Source: Bacteroidales bacterium (GTDB lineage: Bacteria; Bacteroidota; Bacteroidia; Bacteroidales; VadinHA17). From it: DNA of 64,000 bases. Under the pieces are notes generated by a model that saw nothing but the letters and a program-made list of their open reading frames with translations, was not told the DNA's origin and ran no database searches. The position numbers and the translations under genes were made by a program. Below, piece by piece: positions 1-7,167 of this stretch. The stretch is taken from contig JADJLX010000002.1 of NCBI GenBank assembly GCA_016709865.1, positions 620,001 through 684,000 on the forward strand, written 5' to 3'. Position 1 is the first letter of the stretch. Every line of letters starts with the position of its first letter.

Positions 1-742
1 CAAAACCTGCACCTGCACTGGTTAGAGAAACAATTATCCCGAGTGAAGAATAAATCAGGACTATCGAAATCCCGAAAATAAGTGCCTTAAAAATGGATTT
101 ACTTCTATCCTGCGAGCCTTGTGAAAAGAAGGCTACAGTCATTGGTATCATCGGAAAAACACAAGGTGTGAGCACACCGGCAAATCCAGCCAGTAAAGAA
201 ATCAGGAAGAATTTCAGAAGTCCGCTGTCAGTACCGGTCTGTTTTGGTTCAACACCTGCCCTATCTTTTGTGGCAGCGACTGAGGTACCTTTTTCAGCAA
301 TAACAATATCAAAATCAACGTCTTTAGGCGGTGAGCAGGTGGCGTTATTACATGCCATGTAGTTTACTGCACCTCTAACAGTAAAAGAAGGATCTATTGC
401 AGTGATCTTCTGACGGAATTCAGCTTTGTCACTGAATGTCTTTATTTTGAAACCGAATGCTTCATCGAACATTTCTACCGGTTCAATGGCTTCATAAGTT
501 TTACCTTCCAGTTCATACCCTGATACTGAATCGAACCTGAATGATGTTGGAATCGGTCCGCCGTCGGGGATATCCATCGAATAAATATGCGAGTGCTTCT
601 CAATTGTTGCAGTAAATATCAATTCATACTGCTTCTCTCCAGTCTTTATATAAGTGAAATCCCAGGTTGCGGGATCGAAGATCTGACCTGATGCATATGA
701 GGCAAACAGAACAAAAGATATAAGTAGTAATTTCCTTTTCAT
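1..742 (-). CDS. dsbD: Thiol:disulfide interchange protein DsbD, N-terminal part (runs off the window)
   Basis: The minus frame opens with ATG at 742 and stays open to the window edge, giving about 247 residues. It starts with a signal peptide (MKRKLLLISFVLFASYASG). A periplasmic DsbD-alpha-like domain follows, with the cysteine pair in ACNNATCSPP. The first membrane segment carries TPCVFPMIPMT, a motif typical of DsbD/CcdA. DsbD moves electrons from cytoplasmic thioredoxin across the inner membrane to periplasmic thiol partners. The rest of the membrane domain and the C-terminal thioredoxin domain lie outside the window. I am fairly sure of the family; completeness cannot be judged. Confidence 0.85.
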   Translation of the reverse strand, partial: MKRKLLLISFVLFASYASGQIFDPATWDFTYIKTGEKQYELIFTATIEKHSHIYSMDIPDGGPIPTSFRFDSVSGYELEGKTYEAIEPVEMFDEAFGFKIKTFSDKAEFRQKITAIDPSFTVRGAVNYMACNNATCSPPKDVDFDIVIAEKGTSVAATKDRAGVEPKQTGTDSGLLKFFLISLLAGFAGVLTPCVFPMIPMTVAFFSQGSQDRSKSIFKALIFGISIVLIYSSLGIIVSLTSAGAGF

Positions 743-781
743 TCCTGTATTGGTTTATAAACATTCAAAAAATCGATTAAC

Positions 782-820
782 CGCAAAGGTCGCAAAGTTT
801 TTTCGCAAAGGACGTAAAGA
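782..820. repeat. CGCAAAGG-type intergenic phrase
   Basis: The unit CGCAAAGG/CGTAAAG occurs about four times with small changes, 40 bases upstream of the dsbD start. It encodes nothing obvious. Related wording (GCGCAAAGGCGT) returns at 58667-58707. Seen directly in the sequence; function unknown. Confidence 0.6.
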
Positions 821-838
821 AAGATAAAAAAAGAACTT

Positions 839-887
839 ACACAGAGTTACACAGAGGAGACACAGAGTTACACAGAGGTATACAGAA
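839..887. repeat. CACAGAG-type tandem phrase
   Basis: ACACAGAGTTACACAGAGG is repeated almost exactly (839-857 and 870-888), with further degenerate CAGAG copies. The same unit appears in both orientations at 55342-55454, so it is a dispersed family and not a local duplication. No coding potential seen. Confidence 0.65.
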
Positions 888-904
888 AAATTAAAATAGT
901 GATT

Positions 905-972
905 TGCCTTTTGCCCTGAGCCCCTGGCCCCCATGCTCTGAGCTTTACGCTTTACGCTCTACGCTCTACGCT
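905..972. repeat. Low-complexity phrase ending in ACGCTYTACGCT copies
   Basis: A GC-rich stretch (TGCCTTTTGCCCTGAGCC) is followed by four to five degenerate copies of TTTACGCT/CTACGCT. It ends just past the rng stop codon. It does not form a convincing terminator. Together with the two preceding repeats it fills the whole 743-976 gap. Confidence 0.45.
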
Positions 973-976
973 TCTA

Positions 977-2536
977 TCAGGCCAGATCTATCTCATTATC
1001 ATATCGGTCGTAGAAATGATATTCGAGCATATGATATGATGTAACTGCCTGAACCTTAAGACTTATCTTGTATTTAAAATTCCATTTCCTGCAGACAGGA
1101 ATAAGTCCTTTTTTAAGATAAGAAGCAACAAATGGATGGACATTCAGGATTATTTTTCTTGTTTTGATCTTATCAACAATGAAAGATAGGCCTCTCTCAA
1201 GTTCATCTGTAAATAAGATTGTCGGTTTTGTTTCACCGGTGCCCTGGCAGGAAGGACATTTTTCGTCTGTTACAATGTTCATTTCCGGCCTGACCCTCTG
1301 GCGTGTGATCTGCATCAGTCCAAATTTAGTAAGAGGAAGGATATTGTGTTTGGTTCTGTCATTACCCATCACTTCCTTCATCTTGTCGTATAACAGCTGT
1401 TTATGCTCACCCGACTGCATATCAATAAAGTCAACAACAATAATCCCTCCCATATCTCTTAGTCTTAGCTGTCGGGCTATTTCAGTTGCTGCCTCCATAT
1501 TAACCTCCAGTGCGTTTGATTCCTGGTCATTGCCAGTTCTGGACCGGTTTCCGCTGTTAACATCAATTACGTGGAGGGCTTCAGTATGTTCAATTATCAG
1601 ATATGCACCATGTTTAAAGGAGACTGTTTTTCCAAAAAGGGCTTTAATCTGTTTATTGATACCAAAGTGGTCGAATATTGGAAGAGTGCTCTTGTATTCC
1701 TTAACGATTTTTTCTTTTTCGGGTGCTATCTCCCTGATATACTTACGAATATCATCAGCCAGGGAAGCATCGTTAATGTGAATGCTGTTAAATGTAACAT
1801 TCAGCATATCGCGAAGGATTGTTGAAGTTCTGTTCATCTCACCGATAAACAGTTTTGGTGTCTTGGTTTCCTTTTTAACTGACACAAAAGCTGATTCCCA
1901 CCTGTTTACCAGTTCTCTTAATTCAGCATCGAGGACAGCTACCTTTTTACCTTCGGCGACTGTTCTGACAATAACACCATAATTTCTCGGCTTAATACTC
2001 TGAAGAAGAGCCTTGAGTCGACTTTTCTCTTCAACACTCTCTATTTTAGATGATATGGATACCTTATCGGAATAAGGCATCAGGACAAGATTCCTGCCAG
2101 CGAGAGAGATCTCAGCAGCAAGTCTTGGCCCTTTTGTTGAAATAGGTTCCTTGGTTATCTGAACAATAACTGTCTGACCTGTGGTAAGTACATCTGTTAT
2201 CTTACCATCCTTGTCAATATCCTGTTCAGGTTTAAACTTATGAACAGGAGGTACTTTACCCTGCTTTTGAAGAGCAGTCAGATAGTACTTGTGCTGAGTT
2301 CTGAACTGGGCACCAAGATCAAGATAATGCAAAAATGCGTCGCGCTCATAGCCTACATTAATAAATGCAGCATTGAGCCCGGGCATAATCTTTTTTACCT
2401 TTCCAAGGTAAATATCCCCAACTGAAAACCTAACATTACGCTTTTCCTTGTTTAACTCAATTAACTGCTTGTCTTCCAACAACGCTAAAGAAACCTCGGA
2501 ATCACCAACATCAATGATTAAATCCTTGTTTACCAC
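977..2536 (-). CDS. rng: Ribonuclease G/E family endoribonuclease
   Basis: The 519-residue protein has the RNase E/G catalytic architecture. An N-terminal S1-like region (SVGDIYLGKVKKIMPGLNAAFINVG) is followed by the 5'-sensor/RNase H-like region. The DNase I-like core carries the metal-binding Asp residues in HVIDVNSGN and IIVVDFIDM, and the zinc-link cysteines are in DEKCPSCQGTG. Length matches RNase G, without the long degradosome scaffold of E. coli RNase E. It cleaves single-stranded AU-rich RNA and matures 16S rRNA. It lies downstream of HU and the 29-aa gene on the same strand, separated by a hairpin at 2593-2624, so it may be read partly through that site. Confidence 0.95.
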   Translation of the reverse strand: MVNKDLIIDVGDSEVSLALLEDKQLIELNKEKRNVRFSVGDIYLGKVKKIMPGLNAAFINVGYERDAFLHYLDLGAQFRTQHKYYLTALQKQGKVPPVHKFKPEQDIDKDGKITDVLTTGQTVIVQITKEPISTKGPRLAAEISLAGRNLVLMPYSDKVSISSKIESVEEKSRLKALLQSIKPRNYGVIVRTVAEGKKVAVLDAELRELVNRWESAFVSVKKETKTPKLFIGEMNRTSTILRDMLNVTFNSIHINDASLADDIRKYIREIAPEKEKIVKEYKSTLPIFDHFGINKQIKALFGKTVSFKHGAYLIIEHTEALHVIDVNSGNRSRTGNDQESNALEVNMEAATEIARQLRLRDMGGIIVVDFIDMQSGEHKQLLYDKMKEVMGNDRTKHNILPLTKFGLMQITRQRVRPEMNIVTDEKCPSCQGTGETKPTILFTDELERGLSFIVDKIKTRKIILNVHPFVASYLKKGLIPVCRKWNFKYKISLKVQAVTSYHMLEYHFYDRYDNEIDLA

Positions 2537-2592
2537 TTCACTATATTAATCTGGATTAATATGTACCAACCACACACGACATACTGATACAA

Positions 2593-2624
2593 TAAACCTA
2601 AAGACCATCAGATCTTTAGGTTTA
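2593..2624 (-). terminator. Hairpin between the 29-aa gene and rng
   Basis: TAAACCTAAAG (2593-2603) pairs perfectly with CTTTAGGTTTA (2614-2624) around a 10-base loop. Read on the minus strand it follows the small gene and is followed by a weak T-rich tract (TTTATTGTAT). It may be an attenuating terminator or an RNA-processing site ahead of rng. Confidence 0.5.
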
Positions 2625-2656
2625 ATATAATCAATGAATGACCACTTGCTGATCTG

Positions 2657-2746
2657 CTACTTCTTCTTATGTCTGTTCTTCCTCAAACGCTTTTTGCGTT
2701 TGTGAGTGGCCATTTTATGTCTTTTTCTTTTTTTACCGCTTGGCAT
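2657..2746 (-). CDS. 29-aa AURKAIP1/COX24-like basic protein
   Basis: ATG at 2746 to TAG at 2657 encodes 29 residues, beginning MPSGKKRKRHKMATHK and ending RLRKNRHKKK. About two thirds are Lys, Arg or His. I recognise the sequence type as the very short COX24/AURKAIP1-like (mS38-related) protein conserved beside HU in Bacteroidota, probably a ribosome-associated peptide. It starts seven bases after the HU stop codon, so the two are cotranscribed. It is too short for routine gene finders. The reading is secure because of its conservation; the ribosomal role is inference. Confidence 0.8.
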   Translation of the reverse strand: MPSGKKRKRHKMATHKRKKRLRKNRHKKK

Positions 2747-2752
2747 AGAGGA

Positions 2753-3040
2753 TTATTTCTTAACGTGTGATTTAACTTTGGTAATGAAAGATTTTGCTGG
2801 TTTGAAAGCAGGAATGTTATGTGCTGGAATAATAATAGTTGTATTTTTTGAAATATTCCTTGCTGTTTTTTTAGCTCTTTTCTTAACGATGAAGCTTCCA
2901 AAACCTCTGAGATATACGTTACTACCTTTTACCATAGAATCTTTAACAGTTTCCATTAAGGCTTCAACAGTTTTCTGAACTGTTACCTTTTCAATACCAG
3001 TGTTCTTGGCAATTTCATTTACGATGTCTGCTTTAGTCAT
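2753..3040 (-). CDS. HU/IHF family DNA-binding protein
   Basis: 95 residues with the HU fold: an N-terminal helical pair (MTKADIVNEIAKNTGIEK), the GFGSF turn and a basic beta-arm. The usual RxxRxGRNPxTG arm motif is changed to KTARNISKNTTIIIPA, as in many Bacteroidota HU proteins. It bends DNA as a dimer and organises the nucleoid. It is the first gene of a minus-strand unit with the 29-aa protein and possibly rng. A TATATTTG -7 element lies 59 bases upstream. Confidence 0.93.
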   Translation of the reverse strand: MTKADIVNEIAKNTGIEKVTVQKTVEALMETVKDSMVKGSNVYLRGFGSFIVKKRAKKTARNISKNTTIIIPAHNIPAFKPAKSFITKVKSHVKK

Positions 3041-3098
3041 TTTTCGTGAAGTTTAAAATTCAACAAATTATTTTGAGAATACGTTTTTTTCAACTGTG

Positions 3099-3106
3099 CA
3101 AATATA
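3099..3106 (-). promoter_or_regulatory. Bacteroidota -7 box upstream of HU
   Basis: The minus strand reads TATATTTG, an exact match to TAnnTTTG, followed by CA. No TTG sits at the expected -33 position. The 3041-3366 gap otherwise holds AT-rich DNA and the ssb promoter; nothing else was recognised there. Confidence 0.55.
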
Positions 3107-3298
3107 AAAATATTATTTGTTTAAATAGAAACACTTACAGAATAATTTTTTTAATTTTTTTTTATTAATGCCTTAAATACAATGAAATAGATGGAGTACT
3201 ATATATATATAACATACACTCAGATCAAATTTCAAAACATAAAAACAGAACATAAGGAACTGATGCATTGAGCATTAATCAATAATTATAACCGGTGG

Positions 3299-3328
3299 TT
3301 GCAGAAAGTGGTTTTTTTCTTAACTTTA
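3299..3328 (+). promoter_or_regulatory. Promoter of the ssb-gldE-gldD operon
   Basis: TTG at 3299-3301, 19 bases, then TAACTTTA at 3321-3328, a 7/8 match to TAnnTTTG. The predicted start falls about 30 bases before the ssb ATG at 3367. Confidence 0.6.
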
Positions 3329-3366
3329 CAATCCTGTAACATATTTACTAATTAATATATAACTAC

Positions 3367-3834
3367 ATGTCAATCAATAAAGTTATACTTGTTGGCAATG
3401 TCGGAAAAGATCCTGTTGTAAGGTATTTTGACAAAGGTGTTGCCAAAGCGACATTTCCTCTTGCCACAAGCGAAACATATACCAACCAGCAGGGGGAAAC
3501 AATAACTTCAACAGAATGGCATAATATAGTCCTGTGGCGTGCTCTTGCCGAAGTGGCAGAGAAAACAATAAAGAAGGGTGCACAGGTTTATATAGTTGGG
3601 AAGATAAAAACACGGTCATATGTGGATAAAGACGGTGTTAATAAGTATATCACTGAGATTCTTGCAGATACATTGCTGACTCTGGAGAAGAAACAGGGCG
3701 CAGGAAGCAGTTCTCCGCAACCGGAAGCTACAAGAAATGATGTGCAGGCCAAGAGCAGTCCCGGTCAGTCAGTTAACGAACCTCCTGCAGAATACAACTC
3801 TGGAGCGCAGAATGAAGATGATCTGCCATTTTAG
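3367..3834 (+). CDS. ssb: Single-stranded DNA-binding protein
   Basis: 155 residues. An N-terminal OB fold (MSINKVILVGNVGKDPVVRY, then TEWHNIVLW) covers about 1-105. A flexible Pro/Gln/Ser-rich linker follows, ending in the acidic tip DDLPF that binds replication and repair partners. It coats ssDNA as a tetramer. First gene of a five-gene plus-strand operon; gldE follows after 24 bases. Confidence 0.96.
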   Translation: MSINKVILVGNVGKDPVVRYFDKGVAKATFPLATSETYTNQQGETITSTEWHNIVLWRALAEVAEKTIKKGAQVYIVGKIKTRSYVDKDGVNKYITEILADTLLTLEKKQGAGSSSPQPEATRNDVQAKSSPGQSVNEPPAEYNSGAQNEDDLPF

Positions 3835-3858
3835 AGTATTTCACAAATAAATATTCAA

Positions 3859-5202
3859 TTGGAAGCTGACCATACACTATCTGTTATATCAATTTTTACA
3901 ACCATTCCGGTAAATGCTCTTGATTTTAAAACAATTACAGGGCTTATAGTACTCTTGATTTTATTATTCGCCTCAGGGCTGATGTCTGCCTCTGAAGTTG
4001 CTTATTTCTCTTTCAGACCCGAAGATATTGAACGGTTTAAATCAAACAAAAACAAACAGTCAAAGAGTGCCTTAAAGCTATATAACAAACCTGAAAGACT
4101 TCTGAGTACAATCCTGGTAGCGAACAATACAGTCAATATTGCCATTGTTTTGCTTGCTGCATTCATAAGCTCCAGAATGTTTGACTTCAGCAGTGAACCT
4201 GTAATCGGGTTTATTGTAAATGTCATTGTAATTACATTCCTGCTTCTGTTTTTTGGAGAGGTAATGCCCAAGGTTTATGCTTCAAAGAATCATATTGCTG
4301 TAGCACTTTTTATGGCATACCCTCTTACGTTTTTACAGAAACTATTTCTGCCTATTACTTCCCTGCTGATCTTATCCTCATCATTTGTAAGAAAAAGAAC
4401 CGGCAACAGACATTCAAATATCAGTATGGATGATCTTTCAGATGCGCTGGAACTTACTTCTGATGAGAATAATGAAGATGATAAGATCCTTAAAGGCATT
4501 GTTAATTTCGGCAATATCAATGTAAGTGCAATAATGTGTCCCAGAATGGACGTGACATCAATTGACATAAGATCAGGTTTCGATAAAATAGTGCCTGTAA
4601 TAATCTCATCAGGCTTTTCCAGGATACCTGTTTATTCAGGGTCCTTCGATACTGTTAAAGGAATATTATACGCAAAAGATGTTCTCCCCTATGTAAATAA
4701 TCCTTCGGGATTTAAGTGGCAGGCACTTCTCCGGCCCCCCTACTTTGTCCCTGAAACAAAAAAGATAAATGAGTTGCTGAAGGAGTTTCAGACAAGGAAA
4801 ATTCACATGGCTGTTGTAATTGACGAATACGGAGGAACTTCCGGCATTGTGACTCTGGAAGATATCCTCGAGGAGATTGTCGGTGAGATTACTGACGAAA
4901 GTGATCAGGATGAATTATTGTACAGGAAAATCGACGACAAGACATATATCTTTGAAGGAAAAATACTCTTAAACGACTTCTGCAAAGTATTTGAAATTGA
5001 GGAGGAAATCTTTGAAGAAGTACGGGGTGAGTCGGAAACTCTTGCAGGACTAATACTTGAGTTAACAGGTGAGATTCCTCAAAAAGACCAGGTAATAAAA
5101 CATAACGGTTTTATTTTCAGAATTGAATCGGCCGACCGGAGAAGGATTAAGGAGATACGCGTTGAAATAGTCAAAAATGATGAGGAAAAGAATCAAGAGT
5201 AA
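3859..5202 (+). CDS. gldE: Gliding motility-associated protein GldE (CNNM/CorC-like, CBS domains)
   Basis: 447 residues. A DUF21/CNNM membrane domain with about four transmembrane segments spans residues ~25-190. A CBS pair follows (RIPVYSGSFDTVKGILYAKD and MAVVIDEYGGTSGIVTLEDI), then a CorC/HlyC C-terminal domain. GldE supports GldD in gliding and type IX secretion in Flavobacterium. The only plausible start is TTG at 3859: the ssb stop is in the same frame and no ATG precedes the first membrane helix. The last 26 bases overlap gldD, implying translational coupling. Confidence 0.92.
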   Translation: MEADHTLSVISIFTTIPVNALDFKTITGLIVLLILLFASGLMSASEVAYFSFRPEDIERFKSNKNKQSKSALKLYNKPERLLSTILVANNTVNIAIVLLAAFISSRMFDFSSEPVIGFIVNVIVITFLLLFFGEVMPKVYASKNHIAVALFMAYPLTFLQKLFLPITSLLILSSSFVRKRTGNRHSNISMDDLSDALELTSDENNEDDKILKGIVNFGNINVSAIMCPRMDVTSIDIRSGFDKIVPVIISSGFSRIPVYSGSFDTVKGILYAKDVLPYVNNPSGFKWQALLRPPYFVPETKKINELLKEFQTRKIHMAVVIDEYGGTSGIVTLEDILEEIVGEITDESDQDELLYRKIDDKTYIFEGKILLNDFCKVFEIEEEIFEEVRGESETLAGLILELTGEIPQKDQVIKHNGFIFRIESADRRRIKEIRVEIVKNDEEKNQE

Positions 5203-5782
5203 CCTGCTGCTGATAATTGTTTCTCTTTTAGCAACATACAGTTGCAGGGAAGTCTCTGTTCCAAAACCTAAAGGCCATTTCAGAATAGACCTGCCAGCTA
5301 AGAATTATACAAAGTTTTCAGGGATGTCTGATAAAAGTAATACGCCGTTCTCTTTTGAATACCCGGCTTACGGGAATCTCTCTTTTCAGACAGAAAACAA
5401 TGATGAGACAGGCTGGTTTGACATTGAATTTCCTAGATACAGGGCTAAAATTTATCTTACTTATAAGGATGTAAAGAATGATTTCGCAGGACTGATGGAA
5501 CAGACATATAAGATGAACGTTAAAAATCATATAGCTAAAGCGGATGCAATTAATGAACAACAGTTTAATAACCTGGAAAACAGAGTTTTCGGGGTCTTGT
5601 ATGATCTGAAAGGGAACACTGCTTCCGCAGTTCAGTTTTATGCCACCGACAGCGTTAAGCACTATCTGAGAGGTTCTCTATACTTTTCTGCCGAGCCTGA
5701 TGCAGATTCCCTGGCACCTGTAATTGAGTTCTTCAGAGAGGATATAATACATCTTATAGAAACTCTGAAGTGGAATAACTAA
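5177..5782 (+). CDS. gldD: Gliding motility lipoprotein GldD
   Basis: 201 residues with a lipoprotein signal ending in TYSC (lipid-modified Cys near residue 23), then the family motif PKPKGHFRIDLPAKNY. GldD is an envelope lipoprotein required for gliding and T9SS function in Flavobacterium. The two T9SS-type substrates in this window (8932 and 58714) fit a working secretion system. It overlaps gldE by 26 bases in another frame, and the PPTase gene starts 16 bases downstream. Confidence 0.92.
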   Translation: MMRKRIKSNLLLIIVSLLATYSCREVSVPKPKGHFRIDLPAKNYTKFSGMSDKSNTPFSFEYPAYGNLSFQTENNDETGWFDIEFPRYRAKIYLTYKDVKNDFAGLMEQTYKMNVKNHIAKADAINEQQFNNLENRVFGVLYDLKGNTASAVQFYATDSVKHYLRGSLYFSAEPDADSLAPVIEFFREDIIHLIETLKWNN

Positions 5783-5798
5783 CACTTATTTTAAATTA

Positions 5799-6458
5799 AT
5801 GGGTTGTATTACAAAACATTATCTGAATGAATACTCCATTCTCGGGGTCTGGAAAATAGAGGAAGATCTTGACTCTCTTCTCCAGCTTGTTGTACTTGAT
5901 AATGATGAAAAGAAAAAATATAAAAGTTTCAGCAGTAATTCCAGAAAACTTGAGTTTCTGAGTGTAAGAGCCCTGCTGGCAGACTTAATAGGGAAAGAAG
6001 CAAAAATAGTCTATAATAAAAATAACAAACCTTTTTTAAAAGACGGCTCCAGGTTTATCAGTATATCTCATTCACATAAACTTACTGCCATTCTGCTGAG
6101 CACGAACGAGAAAGTAGGAATAGATCTTGAATACATGAGCACCAATATTGCAGCCATTGCATTCAAATTCCTCAACAGAAAAGAAAAAGTCACAAAGGAA
6201 CAGGAAGAGAGAAAATATCATCTTTATATTCACTGGTGCGCTAAAGAAGCACTGTATAAGATTTGCGACAAAGAGGGAATCAGTATCAGAAAAAACATTA
6301 CAATTGAACCTTTCAAAGTTCAGGAATCAGGAGAGATTAAAGGTCAGGTCCGGACTGATAAAATAAATGAATCGTTTGATCTTTACTATTCAAAATATGA
6401 TAATTACGCAATAGTATGGACAAAGAAAAACTATGAAAACAAACAATTTTCCAGCTAA
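5799..6458 (+). CDS. 4'-phosphopantetheinyl transferase superfamily protein
   Basis: 219 residues. The Sfp-type signatures are present: a first domain ending in ISISHSHK, the Mg-binding VGIDLEYM motif, and WCAKEALYK in the second half. It transfers phosphopantetheine from CoA to carrier-protein serines, activating acyl or peptidyl carrier proteins. Placed between gldD and GGGP synthase in one operon. The carrier partner is not in the window. It ends 26 bases inside the next gene. Confidence 0.9.
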   Translation: MGCITKHYLNEYSILGVWKIEEDLDSLLQLVVLDNDEKKKYKSFSSNSRKLEFLSVRALLADLIGKEAKIVYNKNNKPFLKDGSRFISISHSHKLTAILLSTNEKVGIDLEYMSTNIAAIAFKFLNRKEKVTKEQEERKYHLYIHWCAKEALYKICDKEGISIRKNITIEPFKVQESGEIKGQVRTDKINESFDLYYSKYDNYAIVWTKKNYENKQFSS

Positions 6459-7167
6459 AAAGAGTATTGCTCTTTTACTTGACCCTGATAAGGCTAAGGG
6501 CGACTCCCTTGTCAATGTCCTGAAAATTGCCGCAGACTGCAATACTGATTATATTCTTGCAGGCGGAAGCATTACATTTAACAGTATTGATACTTTAATT
6601 GAAAACATACGAAAACTCTGCTCAATTCCGGTAATCCTCTTCCCCGGGAACCTGTTGCAGCTCACAAAAAAAGCTGATGCTATCCTTCTTCTCTCCCTTA
6701 TTTCAGGAAGAAATCCGGAATTACTAATTGGTAATCACGTAATTGCTGCTCCATATCTCAAAGATGTCAAAGATAAACTCCTGCCTGTTGGATATATTCT
6801 TATCAGTTGCGGAAACAAGACCTCAGTTGAATATATAAGTCAGACTGAAGCTATTCCATGTGATAAACCGGATATAGTTGTTGCCACAGCTCTTGCAGGT
6901 GAGATGCTCGGATTAAAAATGATCTATCTTGAAGCAGGAAGCGGTGCAACCAGTACTGTACCAACAGGTATTGTAAAAGCTGTGAGGGAAAATGTATCAA
7001 TTCCAGTGACTGTTGGCGGTGGAATAAAAACAGCTAATGAGGTTGAAGATCTATTCAAATCAGGTGCCGATATGATAATTCTTGGCAATGGCGTTGAGAA
7101 AAATCCTAACCTTCTTAAAGACGCGTGCCAAATAAGGGACAATTTAAGAAGTCCTTTACCGAAATAA
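6433..7167 (+). CDS. Geranylgeranylglyceryl phosphate synthase family protein (PcrB-like)
   Basis: 244 residues forming a modified TIM barrel. Signatures seen: ALLLDPDKAKGD at the N-terminus, YLEAGSGATSTVPTGIV in the phosphate/product region, and VGGGIKTANEVEDLFKSG before the last strand. Members join sn-glycerol-1-phosphate to a polyprenyl diphosphate, giving archaeal-type ether lipid precursors. Bacteroidota forms belong to group II; the in vivo lipid is uncertain. ATG at 6433 overlaps the PPTase by 26 bases. Its 3' end overlaps the convergent phosphatase-like gene by 12 bases, leaving no room for a separate terminator. Confidence 0.9.
   Translation: MKTNNFPAKKSIALLLDPDKAKGDSLVNVLKIAADCNTDYILAGGSITFNSIDTLIENIRKLCSIPVILFPGNLLQLTKKADAILLLSLISGRNPELLIGNHVIAAPYLKDVKDKLLPVGYILISCGNKTSVEYISQTEAIPCDKPDIVVATALAGEMLGLKMIYLEAGSGATSTVPTGIVKAVRENVSIPVTVGGGIKTANEVEDLFKSGADMIILGNGVEKNPNLLKDACQIRDNLRSPLPK

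Noticed and set aside
1164..1781. 205-codon plus-strand frame
   Set aside because: It is antisense to the fully conserved RNase G gene and has no recognisable protein features.
2706..2978. 90-codon plus-strand hydrophobic frame
   Set aside because: It is antisense to HU and the 29-aa gene; apparent membrane character comes from complementing Lys-rich codons.
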